A DNA stretch of 59,540 bases from Candidatus Babelota bacterium (lineage in GTDB: Bacteria > Babelota > Babeliae > Babelales > Vermiphilaceae). Positions 33,772 to 43,973 of the stretch are shown here, piece by piece; within the stretch, counting starts at the first letter, position 1, and the number at the start of each line of letters is the position of its first letter. The notes beneath the pieces were generated by a model. That model had not been told where the DNA came from, ran no database searches, and saw only the letters and a list, made by a program, of their open reading frames with translations. The stretch spans positions 1-59,540 of the forward strand of contig RXKB01000055.1 of assembly GCA_003963225.1 (NCBI GenBank), written 5' to 3'. A program made the position numbers and the translations under genes.

Positions 33772-34357
33772 TATTAAAAGAACAATTACCACAACTTTTT
33801 TGCTATTTTTATTGTACTGCTGCTGGATTAGTACAGTTTTCATGGCAATACTATTAATTACAAGCATGTGCTACATTCTTGCTTATGAATGGCCATTGCT
33901 TGCCCAAAAAAATAAATGGCTATGGCTACTTACCCCATTGTATATTTGCGCACCATTTATTATATGTCTAAAATATAATTTTTCGTCTAATCGCTTTATG
34001 CTTTTTGCTTGTATCTCACTGGTAGCTGCATTTGATACTGGATCATATATTGCAGGCAAGCTTTTTGGCCAGCACGTTTTGCGCCCCCGTATCAGCCCAC
34101 AAAAAACTGTTGAAGGCCTTATTGGAGGTTTTTTTGGTAGCTTTATTACCTGGCATATTGGTTATTCTGATTTTTTGCCATACAAATTCGCTTTAATTAT
34201 TTGCTGTCTGGCATTTTTAGGAGATCTTTTTGAATCTTTTTTGAAACGAAAAGCAGGTATTAAAGACGCAGGGACACTATTGCCTGGCCATGGTGGATTG
34301 CTTGATCGGCTTGACAGCTACCTGTTTGCAATATACGGACTTTGGTTATTCTTTTAA
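33761..34357 (+). CDS. cdsA: phosphatidate cytidylyltransferase
   Basis: CdsA makes CDP-diacylglycerol from phosphatidate and CTP at the inner membrane, the entry to phospholipid synthesis. The family signature is at the C-terminus: FLKRKAGIKDAGTLLPGHGG followed by LLDRLDS, with the upstream ISPQKTVEGLIGG. About five or six membrane segments fit its length of 198 residues, at the short end for the family (many are near 270). It overlaps yraN by 11 bases if started at ATG 33761; ATG 33746 and 33764 are alternatives. Confidence 0.92.
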   Translation: MMNSIKRTITTTFLLFLLYCCWISTVFMAILLITSMCYILAYEWPLLAQKNKWLWLLTPLYICAPFIICLKYNFSSNRFMLFACISLVAAFDTGSYIAGKLFGQHVLRPRISPQKTVEGLIGGFFGSFITWHIGYSDFLPYKFALIICCLAFLGDLFESFLKRKAGIKDAGTLLPGHGGLLDRLDSYLFAIYGLWLFF

Positions 34358-34467
34358 ACAAAGCATTGCAACACATGTGTCTCATTGTATTAAATTTGTT
34401 TTTTTTAAAAATATAGTTATATTAAAAAATTATAATTATTTTTAATATACATACGTAAGGACATGCT

Positions 34468-35331
34468 ATGACCTATAAATATAGTTTAATTATGCTTTGT
34501 GCTTTTGGCGCATTTTATAATACATTTGCGATAGAAAACGCTTTTGATGAGGGTATAACCGAAAAAATACGGATGGAAAATGAAAAAACTGTAAAAGAAA
34601 GCAAAGAATCATTAAAAAATCTTACTGGAGCTTTAATAAACCCAATTAAAGAAAAAATGTTTCCGACTAAAGCAAAAGATACAACGACTACAGAATTCGA
34701 TAAGGTATGTAAACTTATAGATAGCTTGCCAACGCTACACTCTGTTCGTGATTTTGTTAGTCTAATTACCAAAATTGAAGAACATAAGCCAAATCTTTCA
34801 GCTAGCGAGCTTGAAAATTTTTATGAGAAAGTACATTTAATTGAAAATAAAATGGACGTTGTTACTAAACGCAATTTTTTTAATGCTGTACTCATAACAG
34901 CCATTTCAAATGAGATGTCAAATGAGATGAAAGATTTTGTAGATCAGAATGAGATAAAATATTTTGTAAATAATTATAATGATTTTGTAGATTATTATAA
35001 TAAAAAACATGCAAAGGAAATAGCTGAAGGCACAGTAATTAAACAAGAATATGCTGATTCATCAGAAATCTTAACATTAGCACAAGAAATCTTACCATTA
35101 GTACAGCAAGAAAACCTTATAAATGAATGCAAACGTCGGCCATTTATAAGTCGTATTGCAAAATTATACGCACAACATCAGTTTGCAATGATTGCAGGTG
35201 GAACTGCATTGTTAACAGGTATTTGCGCATTAGTATACAAAGTGTATCAAAAATATTATGGCCAAAAAAACAACCCTGACCAGTGCAAAGTAAAAAATAT
35301 CTCATCCATGGTTGTTGCTGATAAAAGATAA
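34468..35331 (+). CDS. exported protein with C-terminal membrane segment, unknown
   Basis: I do not recognise it. It has 287 residues: a signal peptide (MTYKYSLIMLCAFGAFYNTF), a highly charged helical middle likely to form coiled coils, and a C-terminal hydrophobic helix (AMIAGGTALLTGICALVY) before a short basic tail. The ribosome-binding site AAGGAC is good. Its transcript ends at the hairpin at 35370. Confidence 0.6.
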   Translation: MTYKYSLIMLCAFGAFYNTFAIENAFDEGITEKIRMENEKTVKESKESLKNLTGALINPIKEKMFPTKAKDTTTTEFDKVCKLIDSLPTLHSVRDFVSLITKIEEHKPNLSASELENFYEKVHLIENKMDVVTKRNFFNAVLITAISNEMSNEMKDFVDQNEIKYFVNNYNDFVDYYNKKHAKEIAEGTVIKQEYADSSEILTLAQEILPLVQQENLINECKRRPFISRIAKLYAQHQFAMIAGGTALLTGICALVYKVYQKYYGQKNNPDQCKVKNISSMVVADKR

Positions 35332-35369
35332 GCTTATTTATTACATAAAAATTAGAATTCAAAAATTAT

Positions 35370-35400
35370 TAGGAAAGCGTCCTAGATGGACGCTTTCCTA
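35370..35400. terminator. bidirectional terminator between convergent genes
   Basis: A perfect 13-bp stem (TAGGAAAGCGTCC / GGACGCTTTCCTA) with a five-base loop sits between the convergent 34468 gene and the mlaD-like gene. The flanks are A/T-rich on both sides, so it can serve both strands. Confidence 0.85.
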
Positions 35401-35534
35401 ATTTTAGTACACTTTAGTTTTAAAATTTTGATATATAAAAAATTGCAATAAATAATAATTATATATTTTTAAATGTAAAAAATTAAAATATGAATATTTT
35501 AATTTTTTACTAAACTATGGAGCTTGTAATTTTT

Positions 35535-37142
35535 TTAACTGGCAACACTGCCAAGCCCAGAAATGCTTGACATAAGATACTTAATATCATCATCTGCAAA
35601 ACGTAACCCAGCACCCACAAAACCGCTTGCATTGTGGCGAGAAACAAAATCATCAGCACCAAATGTAATATACAAATTACGCATAAAATACATGCGGTTA
35701 AGCCATTTAATATGTGGCCTGCGATCATTAATTCTATTCCAACCACTCATATCAAAAATTTCAACTGTGGTAATCCATTTAAATTTTTCTGAATTGAATG
35801 GAATATCAATATCAACACCAAGACCTGCAGTACCTTCAAATAATCCACATCGAATAGCAACATCGCCAAATACTTTACCAAACTGCAAGCCAACTTTTAA
35901 ACTATTTCTGTTAATACGCGTTTTTTCTTTCCGAAATATGTTTTCTACTTTATCGTTGTCAGTCAATTGTAAGGTATCTGGATAAATTGTTTGCAAATTT
36001 TCATCAATATAACGCTTTAATTTCTCTTTTCGGTCGATAAAACCTTTTTGTGAACTTGCAAACTGGACCATATAAAAATGGTCTTCGTTTGGATGAATAC
36101 GGACATCAACATACCCTTTTGAATCTTCATATTCATAGTTTTCTGCGCTACGATGCATAGACTCAAAATGTGAATCAAACACAAGCTCCATTCGTTCCAT
36201 ACGGTTCATGTACGATTTAAAGCCACCAACAGCTGTTTTTAAATCAAGGTACAGGTCATCTTCATTTATTAATTTACCAAGCAACCCTTTGCCGTCATCT
36301 ATTTTTTGCATAACTGAAGAAACTTTAGAAATACCATCTTTTGCCTGATCTGCAGCACCTTCTAACGAAGTCGCTGTTGAACTTAAATGGGTAGCGATTC
36401 TATCAAAATCTCTGTCAAACACTTGTGATATTTTTTCAATACTTTGTTGAAAGCCTGGAAAAATATCTTGTTCAAGTACTTCAGTCAAATGTTTAAAATT
36501 GGTACCAATAGCAAGCAATTCGTCAAGTTGACTTTCATTACGAGACAAGGCAGTGGCAATAGTCTGCGCGGCAGAGGAAAAATGCTGAAAGGTAGCTCCT
36601 GCGTTGTGCACAAACTGTTTAATAGCATCTTCACCTTGCACGCCACCCAAGGCGTTTTTAAGCGAATCTGTTACCTGTTCAACATTACTTGCAATATGTT
36701 TAAACTGACGCATTATTTCATCAATCGATGCTTGTTCAATTGCAGGCGCTGTAAGCACAGCATTTGAAGGTATTTTTTCATACATAGCACTGCCTGGCAA
36801 AAGTTCAACAAACTTTGGCCCCAAAAGACCATCTTGTCGCACTGCACCAGTTGCATTTTGATATAAGATATATTCTTTTTTAACCATCACTGTTGCGCGT
36901 GCGACCGTTGTAGTTTGCTCATTTGGCACTAATGCTATTTCTTCTACCCAGCCAACTTTTACACCAGCAATTTTAACATCGGCCTTGCGCGAAAGACCTG
37001 AAATGTCTTTAAAATAAAGTACATACGTATTATATGATGACTTGTCAAAGCGGAATGCACCAATCTGCAAACCCATGTAAGCAAAAACACCCAAAGCAAG
37101 AAGTACAAAAATTCCAACACGTGTTTCTATATTTCCTGGCAA
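35535..37142 (-). CDS. MCE/MlaD-family lipid-transport protein with long C-terminus
   Basis: The single N-terminal membrane helix (IFVLLALGVFAYMGL, about 11-25) precedes the MCE domain, with VLYFKDISGLSRKADVKIAG at about 41-60 and GLLGPKFVELLPG near 105-117. MCE proteins carry phospholipid between the membranes, usually with an MlaE permease and MlaF ATPase, which are not in this window. At 535 residues it is longer than MlaD; the extra part has a helical stretch and then a beta-rich end that may contact the outer membrane (GFVGAGLRFADDDIKYLMSS). The start is TTG, preceded by AAAGGA. It follows gspK by 15 bases. Confidence 0.85.
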   Translation of the reverse strand: MPGNIETRVGIFVLLALGVFAYMGLQIGAFRFDKSSYNTYVLYFKDISGLSRKADVKIAGVKVGWVEEIALVPNEQTTTVARATVMVKKEYILYQNATGAVRQDGLLGPKFVELLPGSAMYEKIPSNAVLTAPAIEQASIDEIMRQFKHIASNVEQVTDSLKNALGGVQGEDAIKQFVHNAGATFQHFSSAAQTIATALSRNESQLDELLAIGTNFKHLTEVLEQDIFPGFQQSIEKISQVFDRDFDRIATHLSSTATSLEGAADQAKDGISKVSSVMQKIDDGKGLLGKLINEDDLYLDLKTAVGGFKSYMNRMERMELVFDSHFESMHRSAENYEYEDSKGYVDVRIHPNEDHFYMVQFASSQKGFIDRKEKLKRYIDENLQTIYPDTLQLTDNDKVENIFRKEKTRINRNSLKVGLQFGKVFGDVAIRCGLFEGTAGLGVDIDIPFNSEKFKWITTVEIFDMSGWNRINDRRPHIKWLNRMYFMRNLYITFGADDFVSRHNASGFVGAGLRFADDDIKYLMSSISGLGSVAS

Positions 37143-37157
37143 AGCAAATCCTTTAAG

Positions 37158-38273
37158 CTAAACTATATACCATTTCCTTACAATACTATCATATACTATT
37201 TGATTATTATGTGAACGTCTTGTTCTTTCAATAATTGCATATATTTTTTGCGTCACCCTTCCTACTGTTGCTTGCACTAGCACCCCAAAAAAAGTTGGTT
37301 TAAAGGTACCTACAAAAAAACTATCTAATCCTTTGGGCAATGCACCAAGCTCTTTTTCATACATATTTTTCAACGTAATGTTCCAATCTGTCTTCCACTG
37401 GGGCGATGGTTTAAAATTTTTAGTCCATTGCATTACATCTTTTGTACGCTGTTTAAATGTAGTTGTATTAACTTTAATCCCACATGCCAGTTGGACGCTG
37501 GTTGAAAAAAGCCACGGCTCAAGGCCAGCCGTATTGCCATATAACGTAAAAAGATCTGTCAAAGCAATTGCAGGAACAATATCTTTATTTTGTTCTTTTG
37601 GGCATGGCACGTACAAGATATTTGCAAACGGCGCAAAGGCTGGTATCAGCAAAAGCTGCGTGACATCTTCCAACGGCCCTTGTTGTTTTTTTAAAAAAGC
37701 TTCAAGACTTGGAAAAAGATCGGCAGTTTTTGTAGTAGCCCCAACCGTTTTTAACAAAGTTTCAAGCATAGTTTTCCAATTACCAACTTGCACATTTTGG
37801 CCCATAAATGCATGTTTGTTAAAATCATAGATAGTATTTAAATTAATTTTGCCATCTTCACAGGTAATACACAATTGTAATTGTCCATCTACCCCATCAA
37901 CAGATGCTTTTAATTCATAGGTACTCCACCTGCCTAATCTTGGTAAAATATGCTGTAAAAACTGTTGATCTGGGTTTTGTTTTTCTTGTTGATTATTTGA
38001 TTGCGCATCTTGCTTTTTAGCTACTGCTTCTTGTGTTCCTGCTTTTTTAGTTTCTTTGGTTTGTTGATTTTGTGGACCAACAATAAGTGACCGTGCAATT
38101 TCTACACCAGAAAAAGCAACCATCTTTGCCTTTTCCCGTTCAAGAGCTATCGCTATTAAAGGAATTGCTGTCATACCACGATTAAATATATAAACTACTA
38201 TAGCAGAAAGCGCTGCCATCATGATCATGGTAAATACCAAGATGTATCCAGACTTTTTTTCCATATTTCTCAT
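37158..38273 (-). CDS. gspK: type II secretion minor pseudopilin GspK
   Basis: GspK caps the pseudopilus tip. An N-terminal prepilin-like segment (KKSGYILVFTMIMMAALSAI) is followed by the family-typical VAFSGVEIARSL and EDGKINLNTIYDF. The C-terminal domain is helical. The length of 371 residues is in the usual range. A Gln- and Lys-rich insertion (about 66-105) is unusual. It precedes the mlaD-like gene on the same transcript. Position 5 after cleavage is not Glu, as is typical of GspK. Confidence 0.82.
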   Translation of the reverse strand: MRNMEKKSGYILVFTMIMMAALSAIVVYIFNRGMTAIPLIAIALEREKAKMVAFSGVEIARSLIVGPQNQQTKETKKAGTQEAVAKKQDAQSNNQQEKQNPDQQFLQHILPRLGRWSTYELKASVDGVDGQLQLCITCEDGKINLNTIYDFNKHAFMGQNVQVGNWKTMLETLLKTVGATTKTADLFPSLEAFLKKQQGPLEDVTQLLLIPAFAPFANILYVPCPKEQNKDIVPAIALTDLFTLYGNTAGLEPWLFSTSVQLACGIKVNTTTFKQRTKDVMQWTKNFKPSPQWKTDWNITLKNMYEKELGALPKGLDSFFVGTFKPTFFGVLVQATVGRVTQKIYAIIERTRRSHNNQIVYDSIVRKWYIV

Positions 38274-38426
38274 AAAAAATATTGTATAGCTGTTGTATTT
38301 AGCGTACCGTTTTTGTTCTATTTGCTCAACTATAATTCTTTCATGTACTATCTTCTTTTTTTAAAATGATTGCAATTGCATATTTTAAAGTACTATGCTC
38401 AAACCCAACAAGAAAAAGAGGTGCCC

Positions 38427-40154
38427 ATGAAAAAAACAGGTTGTTTTTCCTGTTGCATTGCGCTTAGTTTGATTATGATTAATATGTATAGTATGGAACA
38501 AAAAGAAGAGAACAAATATCCCGCATATGGAGGTTGGCTTTTTGAGGAATCAACAGACAAACAACGCATATATTCGATAAAAAATAATTTCGGTATTACG
38601 TCAAGCAACATTGTATTAGAACAAGAAATCATAAGTATAGCTAAAAGCAAAACTATAGATTCACGTAATTTAAACGAAACTGATGTTGCACCAACCCCCA
38701 GAAAGACTGACATTAAAAAATTAAAAGCAATTGATCTTTGCTATGATGAAAATCAAAAAAATATATATTATCTAACTAAAGATAAATGGAATCAAAAAGA
38801 TCTATATATACAAAAATCGAACAACAATGACGCAAAAAAGGTGGATAAAAATTATATTGTATCCTTGACTTATCAAAATCCCTATTTTTTTTATCGGAAC
38901 AATACAATAAAAGAAAATACAATTTTTATATATACTGATCCACATTTCGTTTTGCCTTATTACATTACTCATAACAAACCAATTATCAACTTTGGCAATA
39001 TACAAAACACTGTTTTTACTGGCTCTTCATGGCCATCCATTAAAAAAACAGCAATTCCTGAAAAACAGAGCTATAATCCTTTAAAACCAGAACCATTTAT
39101 TGAAAATGCTTTTTCGCTTGGCTGCAAAGACAACGGCATGATAATTGCCAAAATTGATCCTAACAATAACGGCTCTTTTTGGTTTTGGCGTAGATTTTCT
39201 ACTAAAAAAGAAGATGTTTGGGTTACCTTATATGCATTATTTTTTGATGTTAAGAAAATAAACACTGTTAACAAACAAGAGATTGAACAATTATTAGAAG
39301 AAGCAGCCAAAAAAAATAAAGCCACAAACCAAAAAGTTACCGTTATTAAAATTGCAAAGAATGTACTATTAACGGCCAACGCACAAAAAAACCCTGCAAA
39401 ACACTTTCCAAAAGTAGCCGTTGCCAATGACGAAGCATTAATTATCCATACTCAAAACATCCCAGAAAGCAAAGTAGAAACATTTGGAAACAGCAATCCC
39501 AAAGTTTCTATTGTATATAAAGATGCAAAAAATAGTTTCAAAACAAATGCTACGGATTTAGCAAATTTTATAAAAGTAAAAAAATCAGTCGTGGGTAAAG
39601 ATATTCGTTTACCATACCTTGATGAAATTACAAATGTATATTTAACCAATATAGAAGATCAGGACACATGCGTGCTTGTTTCCCAAACAGATGGCAAAGG
39701 CTTTTGTGCCGATGGCGTATATTTTTTACCATTGCAAAAATTAATAAACTCTCCTGTAATCCGAAAAGAACAATCTGCTCAACTAGTAGAAAAACAAGAA
39801 ATGATGGAAAGAGAACAAATGTTGAACATTATGCAAAAACACCAACCGCTTTGGCATGTTGATATTGCGTATGAGCAAAAAAATCTTACTACAAATAAAT
39901 ATAAAAATGAATTTTGGACTGCAACAGAAAAAATTATTGCATCAACTTTTGATTTTACTAATAAAAAACTCTTTTTAATAATAGAAGCGATGCCCAAAAA
40001 TAAGCAAAGCGCTAATGTAAAAAAATCGACAATTACTGATGAATCGAAAAACAATACCCCAGAAACCGAACAGGTTCCTGAGATTCCTGAGCAAACGTTA
40101 ATTACTATTACTGTAAAAGATTTTTTAACAGGCCAGATTAATAAACAAAGTTGA
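38427..40154 (+). CDS. exported propeller-like protein, family member 1
   Basis: The signal peptide is MKKTGCFSCCIALSLIMINM. The 575-residue protein is beta-rich and Lys/Asn-rich, of unknown function. A core around residues 180-270 (VFTGSSWPSIK then GSFWFWRRF) corresponds to the core of the proteins at 40550 and 43974. Phrases like SSSPYPSSKIW in those relatives recall WD40-type blades, so a beta-propeller is likely but not proven. ATG 38427 follows AGAGGTG; a longer reading to 38370 has no ribosome-binding site. The ftsL-like gene begins nine bases past its stop. Confidence 0.55.
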   Translation: MKKTGCFSCCIALSLIMINMYSMEQKEENKYPAYGGWLFEESTDKQRIYSIKNNFGITSSNIVLEQEIISIAKSKTIDSRNLNETDVAPTPRKTDIKKLKAIDLCYDENQKNIYYLTKDKWNQKDLYIQKSNNNDAKKVDKNYIVSLTYQNPYFFYRNNTIKENTIFIYTDPHFVLPYYITHNKPIINFGNIQNTVFTGSSWPSIKKTAIPEKQSYNPLKPEPFIENAFSLGCKDNGMIIAKIDPNNNGSFWFWRRFSTKKEDVWVTLYALFFDVKKINTVNKQEIEQLLEEAAKKNKATNQKVTVIKIAKNVLLTANAQKNPAKHFPKVAVANDEALIIHTQNIPESKVETFGNSNPKVSIVYKDAKNSFKTNATDLANFIKVKKSVVGKDIRLPYLDEITNVYLTNIEDQDTCVLVSQTDGKGFCADGVYFLPLQKLINSPVIRKEQSAQLVEKQEMMEREQMLNIMQKHQPLWHVDIAYEQKNLTTNKYKNEFWTATEKIIASTFDFTNKKLFLIIEAMPKNKQSANVKKSTITDESKNNTPETEQVPEIPEQTLITITVKDFLTGQINKQS

Positions 40155-40163
40155 AACAGTATC

Positions 40164-40448
40164 ATGTATAAAAAAAAGTACACAAATACCTATTTGTATG
40201 CGATTTTAGGATTGCTTTTTGTAAGCTATCTTTTTATACATGGATTATGCATTACCATTCTTTATGATACGCATAAAAAACAACAACAAACTGATTTGTA
40301 CAAACTAGAAATAGAAAAATATAAAAAAGAGCTACTGTTAACGCAAAGCGATGATGCTATAAAAAAATACGCCCAACAAACATTACACATGAAACAACTT
40401 GATTTAAAAGAAATAAAAAAAATCATTATTAAAAAAGATGATTCGTAA
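40164..40448 (+). CDS. FtsL/DivIC-like cell-division protein
   Basis: It has 94 residues: a single membrane helix (YAILGLLFVSYLFIHGLCIT), a coiled-coil segment rich in Lys, Glu and Gln, and the end IKKYAQQTLHMKQLDLKEI, which matches the FtsL/DivIC close where a conserved aromatic-alanine pair precedes a Leu-Gly-Met-type motif. Such proteins recruit FtsI to the septum. Its position a gene upstream of the ftsI-like transpeptidase supports the call. Sequence alone cannot separate FtsL from FtsB. Confidence 0.7.
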   Translation: MYKKKYTNTYLYAILGLLFVSYLFIHGLCITILYDTHKKQQQTDLYKLEIEKYKKELLLTQSDDAIKKYAQQTLHMKQLDLKEIKKIIIKKDDS

Positions 40449-40549
40449 TAATGCAAGTAAAAGAAATATCAACCAATGGTCAAGAAAAGTATATATGATC
40501 ATTACATTGCATTCTTATCGGATGCATATTTACACATAAAGGATATAAG

Positions 40550-42235
40550 ATGATTAAAAAAATAGTATGGTTGGACGTATTATTACTTCTGAGTGTAGCA
40601 TGCAGCATGGCAATGGATCTAGATCAAGACAACCCAAAGGTACCATCAAATATAAATACTTCAAATCAAAGCTATACTACTAATGAGCAAATACAAAAAA
40701 TCACCAACAATAATTTTTTATTAAGCAATGTAGGGAAAATATATTATATCAATGAGGAAACAAAGAACATACAAAAGGTTGCTATAACCTATCGAATACC
40801 AAGAGTCTTTTTTGGTTTATTTAAAGAACCAGTATGGAAACATATTACAGAAAATATTACATTGACCAATAATACAGAAAATGTCGAATATGTACCTATC
40901 GCTACAGAAAAAGAGGTTTTTTTAGCAAAAATAATTAAAAATAAAGATAATAATATTACCCTTGAAATACATACAAAACTTGGCTCACACAATACGTCAA
41001 TTCATGCACTTGAAAGTTATAATGATGCAACGCAAAATGACAGTATACTTTTTAGTAGTTCACCATACCCTTCAAGCAAAATTTGGATTTTTGATAAAAA
41101 AAAGAACGTAGATGAGCGAACCTACAGCTCGCACCCTGGATACATGATGATAGGATATGATAACAGGGAAAATAGAGCCACAACAAACACAGGATTTGCA
41201 GCTATTAGAGATCCTTACCTAACATATGATTTTAAAAGATGGCAGCAACGTAATAATCAAACGCTAAATGGAACATTCCAATTGTTTTCTTATAAGAATC
41301 AACCAATAGACCATTTACAAAAATACCTTAATTCAGAAATAAAGATAGATTTTAGACAGGAAAAAACATGGTATACCTCTTCTGAAGAAGTACTATACGT
41401 TCTTATTAAAAAAGCTAACAAGATGGAACTTTACCTAAAATTACCAAACGAGGACGAGGATTTTGCTTTCCAAGAAATTAAAAGCCTAGGTTTAACTTTT
41501 CCAGATATTGTTGGTATACATTGTATCAATAATGATAATCTATCAAATCATGATAATCTATTAATAGTTACTAACAAAAGTATAGCCCGAATTGACAAAA
41601 GTATATTTAAAGATAGTAAAAGTAATTTAAAGAATAATGCCTTGATAGATTATTGGCAAGTTGATGAAGGCAGTGAAATTACAGCTTCCCAATACAATAA
41701 AGAAAATAACACGATTTGTCTTGGCATAAAAAAAGACAAAACTAGTACCATAACATTTTTTCCTGTAAACAATTTCTTATTCCCAATCCAATTAAACATA
41801 AGTAATCCGCAATATACGCTTACCTCGCTTACGCTTAACGAAAAGGACAATGGCAACATGTCGCTAGATGTTACTGTTGCAGAACAAGGTACTAACAGAA
41901 CCAACAATAATGAAACCCATGTAGACTGTATATTCACTATTGCAGATTATATATCGAAAAATACCCAAAACATAATTTCATCTCTAACAACGGATCAAAA
42001 AGATTTTATAGATACAAACGTTAACAATTGGAAGTATTACTCAGATAATAAAAAAAATACAGAAAATGCGAATACAAAAAAAATAAAAGATGTTAATAGT
42101 ATTACATTTTATTATAAAAACAAAAGTACAACATTTAAGGAAAAGAATAATGCCATTCCTTTATTAATATTAACTCCTGCAACAAAAAAAGGAAAAATAT
42201 ACTTGCCTGTAACAGAACGCCTGTTAAAAAACTAA
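40550..42235 (+). CDS. exported propeller-like protein, family member 2
   Basis: After the signal peptide (IVWLDVLLLLSVACSMAM) come 540 residues of beta-rich, Asn-rich sequence. It shares with the protein at 43974 the segments IATEKEVFLAKI, LFSSSPYPSSKIWIF and KRWQQRNNQTLNG. The SSKIW piece resembles the end of a WD40 blade. The function is unknown. AAAGGATAT precedes the ATG. Only six bases separate its stop from the ftsI-like gene, so the two are almost surely cotranscribed. Confidence 0.6.
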   Translation: MIKKIVWLDVLLLLSVACSMAMDLDQDNPKVPSNINTSNQSYTTNEQIQKITNNNFLLSNVGKIYYINEETKNIQKVAITYRIPRVFFGLFKEPVWKHITENITLTNNTENVEYVPIATEKEVFLAKIIKNKDNNITLEIHTKLGSHNTSIHALESYNDATQNDSILFSSSPYPSSKIWIFDKKKNVDERTYSSHPGYMMIGYDNRENRATTNTGFAAIRDPYLTYDFKRWQQRNNQTLNGTFQLFSYKNQPIDHLQKYLNSEIKIDFRQEKTWYTSSEEVLYVLIKKANKMELYLKLPNEDEDFAFQEIKSLGLTFPDIVGIHCINNDNLSNHDNLLIVTNKSIARIDKSIFKDSKSNLKNNALIDYWQVDEGSEITASQYNKENNTICLGIKKDKTSTITFFPVNNFLFPIQLNISNPQYTLTSLTLNEKDNGNMSLDVTVAEQGTNRTNNNETHVDCIFTIADYISKNTQNIISSLTTDQKDFIDTNVNNWKYYSDNKKNTENANTKKIKDVNSITFYYKNKSTTFKEKNNAIPLLILTPATKKGKIYLPVTERLLKN

Positions 42236-42241
42236 ATAAGC

Positions 42242-43867
42242 ATGTTTTTTGCACAAGAATATAAACGAGTCAGTTGTATTGGCATACTTTTTGGTATTGC
42301 TTATGTTGGCCTTCTTGCACGGCTTTATATTATGCAAATTGTACATCATGATTTTTTTACAGAACTGGGAGCCAAACAGTATGCCATTACCGTTACCCAA
42401 CAAGCAAAACGGGGTCTTATTACCGATCGTCACGGCACACCGCTTGCTTTAAACAGCGCTGCACAATCTGCTTTTATTACCCCGTGTTTTTTGCGTGAAC
42501 CAAAAACATTATACCCATTTTTACAACAAGAATTTCACAGTGCATATGAAAAGCTTCTTGCCAAAAAAGACAAAAAATTTATGTTTATCGCTCGGCATAT
42601 AAACAAACAAACAGAAGAAAAATTAAAAAATGTACACCATAAAGATATATATTTTTTAGAAGAGCCTGCACGCGTGTATCCAGCTCCAGCATGTGCATCT
42701 ATTGTTGGAAGTGTTGATATTGACAACCATGGGATTGCAGGATGCGAACTAAGTTTAAATACATTACTTGCAGGAAGGCCTGCAATGTATGCCGTACAAA
42801 AAGATGCACATGCTGATCATTTTTATTTTGAGAAAAAAGAGATTGAACAAGCAACGCCAGGTCTTGATGTATCATTAACCATTGATGCAACCTTACAATA
42901 TGTAATACAGGAAAAACTTGCAAACTACGCCCAAGAAAATGGTTGCGTAGAAGGTGGGGCTATTATTCTGGATCCTGGCAATGGCGATATTTTGTGTATG
43001 ACAAGTTTTATAGCAAACGACCAATCGTTTGATGCCAAAATGAAAAACACTTGCGTTGCCCATGCGTATGAGTTTGGCTCTATTTGCAAACTTTTTGTGG
43101 CTGCTGCAGCGCTTGAAGAAGGGCTGGTAACCATTGACGAACTTATTGATTGCAAAAATAAAAAAACAGCTCGCGTTGATGGACGCATTATTAATACCTG
43201 GAAAGCGCATGGCATTCTTTCTTTTAAACAGGTCATTGCTTTGTCTAACAATATTGGCATAGCAATAGTTGCAAAGAGGCTAGACACCTTGCTTTATAAA
43301 CATTATAAAGAACTTGGCTTTGGCTCAAAATTACCCGTTGCACTACCTGGCAAACATGCTGGTTTTTTACAAGATCCTGCGCATTGGTCAAAACAATCAC
43401 TCATTTCTCTTTCGTATGGCTATGAACTTTCTGTCACCCTGCTACACCTTGCCTCTGCTGTTGCAACGTTTGCACATGAGGGACACAGAGTATATCCAAG
43501 ATTATTGCTTACAGATCAAATACAGATTGGCCAAAAACTGTACAGCCCACAAACAGTAAATCAAATTAAAGAAATTTTAGAAGAAACAACAACTCGCGGT
43601 ACAGCACATCGCGCAAAAATACAAAAATACTCGGTCCTTTGTAAAACAGGCAGCGCTCACCGTGTGGTAGACGGCTTTTATAGCAAAGACAATAATATAT
43701 ATTCTTGCATAGGAATTGTAGAAAAAGATCTCTATAAAAGGGTAGTTGCCGTGTACGTGCAAAAAAATGGATCTGGCCAAGAACATACGTTTGCTTCAAC
43801 CATGGCAGCGCCTTTGTTTAATACAATAGCAAGCTACATGCTGGTACATGATCATGTTATTAGTTAA
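42242..43867 (+). CDS. ftsI: FtsI-like penicillin-binding protein (transpeptidase)
   Basis: A septal peptidoglycan transpeptidase type. N-terminal membrane helix (about 10-32), dimerisation domain with RGLITDRHGTPLA, then the penicillin-binding domain: catalytic SxxK as S280-K283 (SICK), SxN as S335-N337 (SNN), KTG as K468-G470. Its length of 541 residues matches FtsI. No PASTA repeats. The gene follows an ftsL-like gene with one unrelated gene between, an order otherwise typical of the division cluster. The rest of the mur genes are not in this window. Confidence 0.92.
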   Translation: MFFAQEYKRVSCIGILFGIAYVGLLARLYIMQIVHHDFFTELGAKQYAITVTQQAKRGLITDRHGTPLALNSAAQSAFITPCFLREPKTLYPFLQQEFHSAYEKLLAKKDKKFMFIARHINKQTEEKLKNVHHKDIYFLEEPARVYPAPACASIVGSVDIDNHGIAGCELSLNTLLAGRPAMYAVQKDAHADHFYFEKKEIEQATPGLDVSLTIDATLQYVIQEKLANYAQENGCVEGGAIILDPGNGDILCMTSFIANDQSFDAKMKNTCVAHAYEFGSICKLFVAAAALEEGLVTIDELIDCKNKKTARVDGRIINTWKAHGILSFKQVIALSNNIGIAIVAKRLDTLLYKHYKELGFGSKLPVALPGKHAGFLQDPAHWSKQSLISLSYGYELSVTLLHLASAVATFAHEGHRVYPRLLLTDQIQIGQKLYSPQTVNQIKEILEETTTRGTAHRAKIQKYSVLCKTGSAHRVVDGFYSKDNNIYSCIGIVEKDLYKRVVAVYVQKNGSGQEHTFASTMAAPLFNTIASYMLVHDHVIS

Positions 43868-43973
43868 TATATTGGATTAGTTTTTATTTATACGAAGTCC
43901 AATATAAAAAACTTGCTTTTGCAAGATCAAAAATATAAAACTATAAAAAAGTGTGAAAAAAAAGGAACTTTAC